This document shows, piece after piece, positions 44,955-52,405 of a stretch of DNA of 64,000 bases (within the stretch, counting starts at the first letter, position 1; the number at the start of each line of letters is the position of its first letter). The notes below the pieces were generated by a model. The model saw only the letters and a list, made by a program, of their open reading frames with translations, did not search any database and was not told the DNA's origin. A program made the translations under genes and the position numbers. The DNA is taken from the NCBI GenBank assembly GCA_028821605.1, contig JAPPFM010000053.1, positions 62,001 through 126,000 of the forward strand, written 5' to 3'. This DNA is from Candidatus Poribacteria bacterium. GTDB lineage: Bacteria > Poribacteria > WGA-4E > WGA-3G.

Positions 44955-45659
44955 TTAGAATCCGCCTTTGAGCGCACCCCAAGTTGTCGTAAGTTTGTTT
45001 TGCGGTTCAACAGCAGTCTGTGGATCGGTTTCATTCGGATCGAATTCGACATCTGTTGTCGCGAAAATTTGGTCGATATATGTGCCATCTTCGCGATGCG
45101 CGATGTGCAGTGTATGCTCACCAGCATCCAGTTCCACGGGAACCGGATCGTCGCCATGCTGGATAAGTTCAGTCCCTTCAAAGGGACCGTCGCGCGTATT
45201 CAATCGGAACCAGACCCAATCAGTCGTATAGTGTTCCCTGAGTTCCCCTGCTTCAAAGAAATCCCAGATGTTCATGGTGGCATCGTTGGTAGAAGCAACA
45301 TCACCATCGGCGGCATCGAGTGCCCAGTAGACGGAGTTATCGGCAACTGTAGGCGCAATCACACGCCCCCAGAAGTGCCAATCATCTGCATCAACCGAGA
45401 ATTCGTATTTTACCCAGTCACCACCATCGTTTCCAGTACCGTTAGCGGAACCGATGAATTTACCGCCGGACGCTTCGGCGATGGTGTAATCGTCTACGCC
45501 TTCACCTGCGTTGCCCGGTTGATCGGATGGGACTTCAAATATTTCAAATTTCGCGCCGTTTGAATCGTTAAAGGCTTCCGCTTCCCAACTTATATATTTT
45601 TGTGCGAATGCGGGCGAAACAATAAGGATCAACATTATCAGTAGAATGGTAGTTCGCAT
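44955..45659 (-). CDS. Secreted CBM6/35-like protein
   Basis: 234 residues from ATG 45659 (TTG 45668 is an alternative; TAAGGAGG lies upstream). A signal peptide (ILLIMLILIVSPAFA) precedes a beta-sandwich resembling CBM6/35: YISWEAEAFND at the start, GGKFIGSANGTG, DWVKYEFSVDADDWHFWGRV and a final HTLHIAHREDGTYIDQIFATTD. It ends with NKLTTTWGALKGGF, a tail shared in pattern with the CBM9-like protein at 35136. Probably extracytoplasmic carbohydrate binding; ligand unknown. Confidence 0.8.
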   Translation of the reverse strand: MRTTILLIMLILIVSPAFAQKYISWEAEAFNDSNGAKFEIFEVPSDQPGNAGEGVDDYTIAEASGGKFIGSANGTGNDGGDWVKYEFSVDADDWHFWGRVIAPTVADNSVYWALDAADGDVASTNDATMNIWDFFEAGELREHYTTDWVWFRLNTRDGPFEGTELIQHGDDPVPVELDAGEHTLHIAHREDGTYIDQIFATTDVEFDPNETDPQTAVEPQNKLTTTWGALKGGF

Positions 45660-45708
45660 TAACAACAAACCTCCTTAAGTAAAATAGATTAAAACCAGTA
45701 TAACAGAT

Positions 45709-45740
45709 TGCAGAAAAAAGTGCTACTTTTTTCTGCATTT
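45709..45740. terminator. Perfect 13-bp hairpin, probable terminator
   Basis: TGCAGAAAAAAGT and ACTTTTTTCTGCA around a GCT loop (45709-45737), followed by TTTTT on the plus strand. It lies 100 nt past the end of the minus-strand zinc-ribbon gene, so it may close the moeB transcript. Confidence 0.6.
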
Positions 45741-45842
45741 TTCATAACGGAACACAAAAATCAAACAAAGACAAACTGTGCCTTTGTAAAACGACTTGAA
45801 GATCACTTCTACTGTTGTAGAACGCAGCGTGTATTCTCTAAG

Positions 45843-46085
45843 TTACATCAGCGCGTCTTCAACTTCTTCAGGGAGTTCGACTGTGCTTGGGTCAACATCG
45901 ATCGGATACTCGGTGCCGTACACTTCAACGAGTTCATCAAAAGTGACGTTGTCTACACGTTCGAGGTCATCACCGGGGTAGACGAGCCAAACACCGTAAC
46001 AGCCATCGCAACTGACGAGATCTGTGTCGTCTTGTTCAATCGGGAACTGCGTCAGTGGATTATTACAATCCGGACAAGGTAGCAT
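45843..46085 (-). CDS. Small zinc-ribbon protein
   Basis: 80 residues. Two Cys pairs, LPCPDCNNPL and VSCDGCYGVW (about residues 4-7 and 26-29), form a TFIIB-type zinc ribbon at the N-terminus; the remainder is acidic (DVDPSTVELPEEVEDALM). It starts 36 nt after the rhodanese-MoeB gene and is probably cotranscribed, suggesting a partner in the sulfur-transfer reaction, but a direct role is inference only. Not a ThiS/MoaD protein: no C-terminal Gly-Gly. Confidence 0.75.
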   Translation of the reverse strand: MLPCPDCNNPLTQFPIEQDDTDLVSCDGCYGVWLVYPGDDLERVDNVTFDELVEVYGTEYPIDVDPSTVELPEEVEDALM

Positions 46086-46121
46086 GTGTATTTCTCCTCG
46101 GAGTGGTTTTGATGTTAAAGG

Positions 46122-47309
46122 CTAATCGGCAGCAGGTGCGAAGGTCTCTGGATTTTCCGCCGCCGCATCGTAATCATCAATCAATTTGGTAACGGTTGGG
46201 TTATCGCCGCAAAGTGGGCAATTCTCATCTCGGTTAATTTTCATCTCGCGATAGGTCATACCGAGTGCGTCATAGAGGATGAGCCTACCGATAAGGGGTT
46301 CGCCGATACCGATAATGTATTTAATCGCTTCTGTTGCCATCATGACACCAATTACGCCTGGGAGCACGCCCAGGACACCAGCCTCACTTCAACTGGGCAC
46401 CATACCTGGTGGCGGTGGTGTTGGATACATGCATCGGTAGCAGGGTCCCTCCTGCGGTTTAAAGAGTGATACCTGTCCCTCAAATTGGAAAATACTGCCG
46501 TGAACAATCGGTTTATTCATCAATACAGCAGCATCGTTGACGAGGAAACGAGTGGCGAAATTATCGCATCCGTCGACAATCAGATCATATTCCGAAAAGA
46601 TTTCTTCAACGTTATCAGCAGTCAAACGAAGGTTATACGGCGTGATGTCGATATCCGGGTTCAACGACTTAATTGTTGTCGTCGCGGATTGTACCTTCGG
46701 TGTGCCGACCGCTTCTGTCCGGTGAAGTATCTGACGCTGTAGATTGCTTAACTCTACGACATCGGAATCGATAATGCCCATGTGTCCGACACCAGCAGCA
46801 CCGAGGTATACCCCTGCAGGTGAACCTAAACCACCTGCACCGACGAGTAGCACCTTGGCATCCAATAGTTTCGCTTGTCCCTGTTCTCCGACTTCGGTAA
46901 GCATAAAGTGTCGGCTATAGCGATCGAGCTGCTCGTGCGACATGGGTTTATCTTGAGCAGTGGCGTAACCCGCTGCTGACCAATCGCGATATCCACCAGC
47001 AAGGGAGACGGTGTCCGTGTAACCCATCTCACGAAGCGACTTAGCCGCAAGAAGAGAACGAAGTCCCGCCGCACAGTAGACGACGACCTTTTGGTCGCGA
47101 TCGGGAATATAGTTTTCAACCGAAAATTCCAGCATGCCACGTGTGACGTGGACTGCATTCGGGATATAACCAGCACGGTATTCATCTTCATCGCGGACAT
47201 CGAGTAGCACGAAATCGCTGTCTTTTTCCTGTTCGGCTTTTACGTCGTCGATGGTTACCTCTGGGATTTCTGTTTTGGCTTCCTCAACGATTTGCCTGTA
47301 AGATTTCAT
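46122..47309 (-). CDS. moeB: Rhodanese-MoeB/ThiF E1-like enzyme with in-frame TGA (probable selenocysteine)
   Basis: 395 codons if TGA at 46391-46389 is read through. The N-terminal rhodanese domain (about residues 17-115) has its active Cys in VVYCAAGLRS. The adenylating domain follows: LDRYSRHFML, ATP loop VLLVGAGGLGSPAGVYLGAAGVG, SNLQRQILH, DGCDNFATRFLVND, zinc pairs CYRC and CPLC. The sequence PPPPGMVPS-(TGA)-SEAGVLGVLPGVIGVMMATEAIK continues the family alignment without gap; the TGA replaces the crossover-loop Cys (C-x-E-A-G) that is E. coli ThiF Cys184 / MoeB Cys187. A stem-loop 21 nt downstream has SECIS-like geometry. The alternative is a nonsense mutation. Activates ubiquitin-like sulfur carriers by adenylation. 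Confidence 0.85.
46357..46374 (-). promoter_or_regulatory. Candidate bacterial SECIS element
   Basis: On the minus strand CCUGGG-CGUGCU-CCCAGG forms a 6-bp stem with a six-base loop. The loop begins 21 nt after the TGA and has G at its second position, as known bacterial SECIS elements require. The GUG before and CGU after may extend the stem around a bulged U. Confidence 0.6.
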
Positions 47310-47394
47310 AAGATTTTCTCCTGCAGAGACGGAATATGAAGATCTGCGCTTTCATATTCTTGTTTCATGAATTTTAGTTTCTTGCGTTTGCAAA

Positions 47395-47423
47395 ATTATA
47401 CCATAGAGGCGTGATATTGTCAA
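47395..47423 (-). promoter_or_regulatory. Consensus promoter for the rhodanese-moeB operon
   Basis: On the minus strand TTGACA (47423-47418) and TATAAT (47400-47395) with 17-bp spacing. Divergent from the PHP promoter at 47455. Confidence 0.75.
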
Positions 47424-47454
47424 TCTTTTATTTTCTCAACCAATTGGACAATTA

Positions 47455-47484
47455 TTGACAAATGGATTGTAGACACGCTAAAAT
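47455..47484 (+). promoter_or_regulatory. Promoter of PHP hydrolase copy 1
   Basis: TTGACA (47455-47460), 18-bp spacer, TAAAAT (47479-47484). The spacer and leader resemble those of copy 2 at 48566. Confidence 0.65.
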
Positions 47485-47570
47485 AAATGTGGACATGCGA
47501 GATCCATTCAATAGATTCATACATCACCGCCTAAAGACGTGAACACATCATCACGCAATAGGAGTTATCG

Positions 47571-48446
47571 ATGTTCAACGCAAATCCCTTCCGCCAACCC
47601 GGACAGTGGTACCGAGGAAATACACATAGTCATAGCACAGAATCCGACGGTCAACTTTCCATGTCGGATCGATTCGCAGCCTACCGTGAAGCAGGCTACG
47701 ATTTTTTAGTCCTAACAGATCACCGTAAGGTTAATGACGTGAGTACTTACAGCACGTCGGACTTTCTGGCGATATCAGGAAGCGAAGTGCATCCTGAAAA
47801 CCCCTATGGTGGCGCGACCTATCATTTTGTAGCCATTAATATTCATGAAGCAGTGAATTGCGCAAAGATGCACCCGAACGCTGTGCTTGATGACATTAAG
47901 GCGCAGGGCGGCGAAGCTGTTTTATGTCATCCCTACTGGTCTGGACACACAATTACAGATTATCTACCATTGCGGGGCTATTTCGCGATTGAAGTCTACA
48001 ATGATGGCTGTATGGAGATCGGCAAAGGATTTTCAGAACAAGCGTGGGACGATTTACTGGATAGAGGTGGACCCGTTCTCGGCATCGCTTCTGATGATTC
48101 ACACGGCACCGATCACGATTGCTTCCACGGATGGATTATGGTCAAAGCACAGGAACTGACCATTGAGAGTATCATGGAAGCACTCAGGACAGGCGCATTC
48201 TATTCTACACTTGGACCCAAAATTGAGGATATGGTATTAGAGGATAACGAGGTAACGGTTAAGTGTTCGCCAGCACAATCGGTTGTTTTTAAAGCACAAT
48301 GCAGTCGGGGTCAACGAATCCTGCCACCCGATGGTGAACTCTTAACGGAGGCAACCTATAGCATTCCAGAAAGTGTCAAGTATGTTCGGGTTGAAATAAC
48401 CGACGAAACCGGTAAAAAAGCCTGGTCAAACCCGTTTTTTTTCTAA
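47571..48446 (+). CDS. CehA/McbA-like PHP-domain metallohydrolase, copy 1
   Basis: 291 residues. PHP motifs: GNTHSHSTESDGQ (HxH near residue 19), FLVLTDHRKV, AVLCHPYWSG and GIASDDSHGTDHDCF, together forming a multi-metal phosphoesterase-type site. No signal peptide, so cytoplasmic. CehA/McbA-type members hydrolyse esters or carbamates; natural substrate unknown. The following gene is about 90% identical at protein level by eye, a recent tandem duplication with its promoter and leader. A GGAG site lies 7 nt upstream. Confidence 0.9.
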   Translation: MFNANPFRQPGQWYRGNTHSHSTESDGQLSMSDRFAAYREAGYDFLVLTDHRKVNDVSTYSTSDFLAISGSEVHPENPYGGATYHFVAINIHEAVNCAKMHPNAVLDDIKAQGGEAVLCHPYWSGHTITDYLPLRGYFAIEVYNDGCMEIGKGFSEQAWDDLLDRGGPVLGIASDDSHGTDHDCFHGWIMVKAQELTIESIMEALRTGAFYSTLGPKIEDMVLEDNEVTVKCSPAQSVVFKAQCSRGQRILPPDGELLTEATYSIPESVKYVRVEITDETGKKAWSNPFFF

Positions 48447-48470
48447 CGTAAGTAGGACTACTTATTCTTC

Positions 48471-48515
48471 GGTTTTTTGTCCAAAAAACCTTAAATCCCC
48501 TTATCAGGGGACTTT
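48471..48515 (+). terminator. Two consecutive hairpins after PHP copy 1
   Basis: GGTTTTTTG/CAAAAAACC (48471-48490) and TCCCCT/AGGGGA (48496-48511) followed by CTTTT. They separate copy 1 from the promoter of copy 2. Confidence 0.65.
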
Positions 48516-48565
48516 TCGCATATTTTACGGGAAAACTGAATAATCCTGTGAAATTTGAGCAATTA

Positions 48566-48595
48566 TTGACAAGCGAATTTTGAATATGCTACAAT
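48566..48595 (+). promoter_or_regulatory. Promoter of PHP hydrolase copy 2
   Basis: TTGACA (48566-48571), 18-bp spacer, TACAAT (48590-48595). A 25-nt leader segment (48641-48665) is identical to 47531-47555 of copy 1. Confidence 0.65.
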
Positions 48596-48681
48596 AGATG
48601 TGGACGCGCGGAATCCGTCCAATAGCTTAAGACATCGTCCCTAAAGACGTGAACACATCATCACGGAACAAGGAGCAACCA

Positions 48682-49557
48682 ATGTTTAACGCAAATCCTT
48701 TCCGCCAGCCGGGGCAATGGTATCGAGGAAATACACATAGCCATAGTACAGAATCCGATGGGCAGCTTTCCATGTCGGATCGATTCGCAGCCTACCGTGA
48801 AGCAGGCTACGATTTTTTAGTCCTAACAGATCACCGTAAGGTTAACGATGTGAGTGCTTACAGCACGTCAGATTTCTTGGCAATATCTGGAAGTGAAGTT
48901 CATCCATCAAACCCTTATGGCGGTGCGACGTATCATTTTGTCGCGATTAACATTCATGAGACGATCAATTGCGCAAAGATGCACCCGAACGCAGTACTTG
49001 ATGAGATTAAAGCGCAGGGGGGTGAAGCCGTTTTGTGTCATCCCTATTGGTCCGGACACACGATTACGGATTATCTGCCGTTACGCGGATACTTCGCCAT
49101 TGAGGTCTACAACGACACCTGTATGGGCATCGGCAAAGGTTTCTCAGAACAGGCGTGGGATGATCTGCTCGATAGAGGTGGACCCGTCCTCGGCATCGCT
49201 TCGGACGATGCACACGGAACCGAACATGACTGCTTTCACGGGTGGATTATGGTGAAAGCGGAAGAGTTGACCATTGAGAGCATCATGAAAGCGTTCCGAA
49301 CAGGCGCGTTTTACTCTACACTCGGACCCGAAATTGAGGATATGGCGTTAGAGGATAACGAAGTAACGGTTAAGTGTTCGCCAGCACAATCGATTGTTTT
49401 TAAAGCGGAGTGTAGTCGCGGTCGACGAATCCTCCCGTCAGACGGTGAACTCTTGACGGAGGCAACCTATAGCATTCCGAACGGTGCGAAATACGTTCGG
49501 GTTGAAGTGACAGATGAAACCGGTAAAAAAGCCTGGTCGAACCCGTTCTTTTTCTAA
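48682..49557 (+). CDS. CehA/McbA-like PHP-domain metallohydrolase, copy 2
   Basis: 291 residues from ATG 48682 (AAGGAG site 6 nt upstream), equal in length to copy 1. The same metal motifs are kept (THSHSTESDGQ, LTDHRKV, CHPYWSG, ASDDAHGTEHDCF). Differences are scattered conservative changes, so both copies look functional. Having its own promoter allows separate expression. Substrate unknown. It is followed 32 nt later by a glycosyltransferase gene. Confidence 0.9.
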   Translation: MFNANPFRQPGQWYRGNTHSHSTESDGQLSMSDRFAAYREAGYDFLVLTDHRKVNDVSAYSTSDFLAISGSEVHPSNPYGGATYHFVAINIHETINCAKMHPNAVLDEIKAQGGEAVLCHPYWSGHTITDYLPLRGYFAIEVYNDTCMGIGKGFSEQAWDDLLDRGGPVLGIASDDAHGTEHDCFHGWIMVKAEELTIESIMKAFRTGAFYSTLGPEIEDMALEDNEVTVKCSPAQSIVFKAECSRGRRILPSDGELLTEATYSIPNGAKYVRVEVTDETGKKAWSNPFFF

Positions 49558-49589
49558 GGCAAAACCTTGACGTTTTCGTTGGTGCTGTA

Positions 49590-50618
49590 ATGCAAAACAT
49601 TCTGGTGTGCCAAACAGGTGGCTGGATCGGTGATATGGTGCTGCTGACACCCGCGTTGCGTGCGTTGAAGCATGCCTATCCCGAATCCCATCTGGAACTC
49701 CTCTTACGTCCTCGTGTCGCAGATTTAATGGAAACGCACCCCTATGTTGATGCCTGCCTTGTTGATGGGAAAGCGGACGGGCGTAACCGATCACTAATGA
49801 AGTCGGTCCGTCAGATACGTAATGGGGCTTTTGACGTTGCTGTTGTGTTGCATCCGACTTCGTTCCGAAACGCACTGCTACCATTCCTTGCACGAGTGCC
49901 AATTCGCGTGGGGACGAGTGTGAGTGGACGTGGAATGCTGCTGACGACATCCTTCAAAGACGATACAACCGTCCATGAGGTGCGTCGGTATCTACGGGTG
50001 CTTCAATTACTGGATGTTGATCCTGTTTCGGATGTTTTAGAGTTTTGGCATACAGATACTGACCGTCAGTTTGTTGGAAGTCTTTTGGATCATGAGGGTG
50101 TTTCACCACAGGATCGGCTTATTGCCGTCAATTTAGGTACAACGTGGAGGACAAAACGGTGGGATGTAGCAAATTTCGCCGAGGTTATCCGACAGATCGG
50201 GTACCTTGCACCAGAGACCAAAATTGTATTAATCGGATCCTCTACAGAAGAGGCACTTACCGAGGAGGTGTCTGCTTCACTACCGATAGTTAATCTTGTC
50301 GGTAAAACCTCGATTCTGCAACTCGGTGCGCTATTGGAAAGATGTGAGGTGTGTTTGACTTCTGATAGCGGGCCCATGCACATCGCTGCAGCGGTTGGGA
50401 CACCGACGGTCGCACTTTTCGGGCCAACCGATCCGGTTCGGCATCGTCCTTACAGTAATGGGCATGAAGTCATTGAAAAGTCTGTCTCATGTCGCCCGTG
50501 CTATAAACGGACATGTCAGCGAACAGATGTGCCTTATCTTTGCATGAAGGAAATTAGTATCGGTGAAGTCGTAAATGCATTGGAGTTAAAATTACATAAG
50601 AAGGCACATGTTGCCTAA
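49590..50618 (+). CDS. Glycosyltransferase family 9 (heptosyltransferase-like)
   Basis: 342 residues. GT-B fold of the ADP-heptose:LPS heptosyltransferase family: ILVCQTGGWIGDMVLLTPALRALK at the N-terminus, VAVVLHPTSFRNALLPFLA, IAVNLGTTWRTKRWDVANFAEVI, and the donor-site TSDSGPMHIAAAVGTPTVALFGPTDPVRHRPY near the C-terminus. Implies an outer membrane with LPS-like sugars, or another heptose/hexose transfer. Acts at the cytoplasmic face of the inner membrane. Confidence 0.93.
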   Translation: MQNILVCQTGGWIGDMVLLTPALRALKHAYPESHLELLLRPRVADLMETHPYVDACLVDGKADGRNRSLMKSVRQIRNGAFDVAVVLHPTSFRNALLPFLARVPIRVGTSVSGRGMLLTTSFKDDTTVHEVRRYLRVLQLLDVDPVSDVLEFWHTDTDRQFVGSLLDHEGVSPQDRLIAVNLGTTWRTKRWDVANFAEVIRQIGYLAPETKIVLIGSSTEEALTEEVSASLPIVNLVGKTSILQLGALLERCEVCLTSDSGPMHIAAAVGTPTVALFGPTDPVRHRPYSNGHEVIEKSVSCRPCYKRTCQRTDVPYLCMKEISIGEVVNALELKLHKKAHVA

Positions 50619-50645
50619 CGTCACAATTACAAAAAGGAACACTGA

Positions 50646-51395
50646 ATGAAGGATATCCGCGCACTAATATTTGATTTCGGCGGAACCTTAGATGGAAACG
50701 GTATCCATTGGTTGGAGCGGACGTATCAGTTTATCCATGAGCGTCATCCAGAAATTACACGTGAAGCATTCGATGAGGCAGATAGAGCAACGATAACAGA
50801 ATTTGCACTCGGTGATTCTTCCATTGAGTGGTCTTACCAAGACGGTTCAATGTTACCGGTCGGTGCAGTCGCGTCTGAGCATGCGGCGCGTTGTTCGTTG
50901 CGGGAGACTGCCGATGCGATTGCAGTGGGGATTTACAAGCGATTAGGTTTGAGCGAGCGAATGAAAGATGAATATGTCGAGTGGTTTTGCGCGGGTGCTT
51001 CTAAGAGTCTCACAGAAAATCGACGATGGCTCGAAACGCTTCACAGCACCTATCAACTCGCTGTGATTAGTAATAACTTTGGGAATACCCGCGGTTGGTG
51101 TGATGAATATGGACTCACCCCTCTGCTTGGATCGATTATAGATTCAACCGTTTTGGGGATAGCAAAGCCGGACGCTCGCATTTTTGAAGCAGCTTTGTCG
51201 AAATTGAACGTTGCGTCTGTGCATGCCATCTACGTTGGCGATAGTTATTCTGCAGATATGGTTGGCGGCAAGAACGCCGGGATGTGGACGGCGTGGCTCG
51301 TTGGTGATCAACCCAGAGCGTGTCCGGATCCGTCCATGGTAGATGTGCAACTCTCTCATCTACACGAATTGACCAATTTTTTGGATTTGAAATAG
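50646..51395 (+). CDS. HAD-family hydrolase
   Basis: 249 residues. HAD motifs: LIFDFGGTLDGNG (motif I; nucleophile Asp, with Gly where the acid/base Asp normally stands), AVISNNFGN (motif II region), GIAKPDARIFEAAL (Lys, motif III) and YVGDSYSADMVGGKNAG (motif IV). The missing second Asp (DxD reads DFG) is worth noting, as in some phosphonatase or dehalogenase-like members. A C1-type helical cap lies at about residues 20-100. It follows the glycosyltransferase by 27 nt, hinting at a role in sugar phosphate metabolism. Confidence 0.88.
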   Translation: MKDIRALIFDFGGTLDGNGIHWLERTYQFIHERHPEITREAFDEADRATITEFALGDSSIEWSYQDGSMLPVGAVASEHAARCSLRETADAIAVGIYKRLGLSERMKDEYVEWFCAGASKSLTENRRWLETLHSTYQLAVISNNFGNTRGWCDEYGLTPLLGSIIDSTVLGIAKPDARIFEAALSKLNVASVHAIYVGDSYSADMVGGKNAGMWTAWLVGDQPRACPDPSMVDVQLSHLHELTNFLDLK

Positions 51396-51468
51396 AACTT
51401 TTGGAAGGTAATGGGCAGAAATCTCGTTCTGCCCATCGGATTAGGATTGCCGGAATAAGCGTGTATCG

Positions 51469-52134
51469 CTACATTTCTCGGTGAAGAGCGATAACTTTAC
51501 CGAGTATTATCACGTCTTTCGTGTCAAAGACGCTCGGTTCAATAGTGGGATTTTCCGGTTGTAACCGGACTCGGTCGCCATCAACGAAGAAACGTTTCAC
51601 TGTTGCTTCGTCTTCAACCATTGCTACGACAATATCACCCGGATCGGCATCAGGCTGCCTTCTAACAATCACAAAATCACCTTCCATGATTCCAACGCCG
51701 ATCATGCTGGATCCGATGATACGAAGTGCGAAGCACTCGTGATCGTTTAGCATGCGCGTCGGCATCGGCAGGGTGCCTTCAATATTCTGTGATGCGAGGA
51801 GGGGTGTGCCTGCTGCGACGCGCCCAAAAATCGGTATCTCCGTAATATCGCGTTGCGTTTCCGATAATGCCGGATTTGCATTTTGGCCTTCTAACCATTT
51901 ACTGGTCGCGAGTTTCGGGTCCGCTTCCTTCAAAATGGAAATTGCACGTGGTTTGCCATCTTCCCGGTCAATATACTTTTTTTTCTCAAGCGCATTGAGA
52001 TGATCATGTGCAGCTTTTTCAGAAAAGCCGAATTCGCTACCTATCTCGCGTATCGTCGGTGGGTAGCCCTCTTTGATACGCCGCTGGATATAGGTAAAAA
52101 TCTCGCGTTGTCTATCGGTCAAATTCTTTGCCAT
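51469..52134 (-). CDS. lexA: LexA repressor
   Basis: 221 residues. The N-terminal winged helix reads LTDRQREIFTYIQRRIKEGYPPTIREIGSEFGFS. The S24 autoprotease shows the Ala-Gly cleavage site (GRVAAGTPLLASQ, about residues 107-108), catalytic Ser in IGSSMIGVGIMEGD and catalytic Lys in DEATVKRFF. Represses the SOS regulon and is cleaved when RecA is activated. uvrB, a typical SOS gene, lies 3.6 kb away. Promoter 40-70 nt upstream. Confidence 0.96.
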   Translation of the reverse strand: MAKNLTDRQREIFTYIQRRIKEGYPPTIREIGSEFGFSEKAAHDHLNALEKKKYIDREDGKPRAISILKEADPKLATSKWLEGQNANPALSETQRDITEIPIFGRVAAGTPLLASQNIEGTLPMPTRMLNDHECFALRIIGSSMIGVGIMEGDFVIVRRQPDADPGDIVVAMVEDEATVKRFFVDGDRVRLQPENPTIEPSVFDTKDVIILGKVIALHREM

Positions 52135-52174
52135 GAATTAATCTCCCGTAGTAAATATCAGTTTATATTTATAT

Positions 52175-52203
52175 ATTATCCTGTATTTAGTTTAAAAATG
52201 CAA
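52175..52203 (-). promoter_or_regulatory. Promoter of lexA
   Basis: On the minus strand, TTGCAT (52203-52198) and GATAAT (52180-52175) with 17-bp spacing in a very AT-rich stretch. I could not identify a LexA operator with confidence. Confidence 0.5.
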
Positions 52204-52223
52204 GAAAAAAATCAAATATTTTT

Positions 52224-52313
52224 AGGACTTACGCAATTTTCTTATGAACAGCGACTACTACGCGCCGCTGGCGAGGTTTCAAACCTCGCCAGCGAAGAAG
52301 CTGCGTAAATCCT
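52224..52313. mobile_element. MITE-like element with AGGACTTACGCA ends
   Basis: A 90-nt element bounded by AGGACTTACGCA (52224-52235) and its inverted copy TGCGTAAATCCT (52302-52313, one mismatch). Inside lies a perfect 27-nt palindrome, GCTGGCGAGGTTT-C-AAACCTCGCCAGC (52267-52293), related to family B. No transposase gene is present. The terminal sequence is like the ends of some insertion sequences. Confidence 0.7.
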
Positions 52314-52405
52314 GATTTTATGTCGGCATGTTCGCGTTGCCTTCAATTAGAAAATTGAAACCGAACACTGCTATTAACGTCATTAATTAGGGGAAAATTT
52401 ACAAA

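Noticed and set aside
46122-46391. Treating the C-terminal part of MoeB as a separate 81-residue gene
   Set aside because: It lacks a ribosome site, begins inside a conserved helix of the E1 fold, and is in the same frame as the upstream part with only one TGA between them.
52135-52210. LexA operator in the lexA promoter
   Set aside because: CAG and CTG half-sites exist, but spacing does not fit a known LexA box and the region is too AT-rich to judge by eye.
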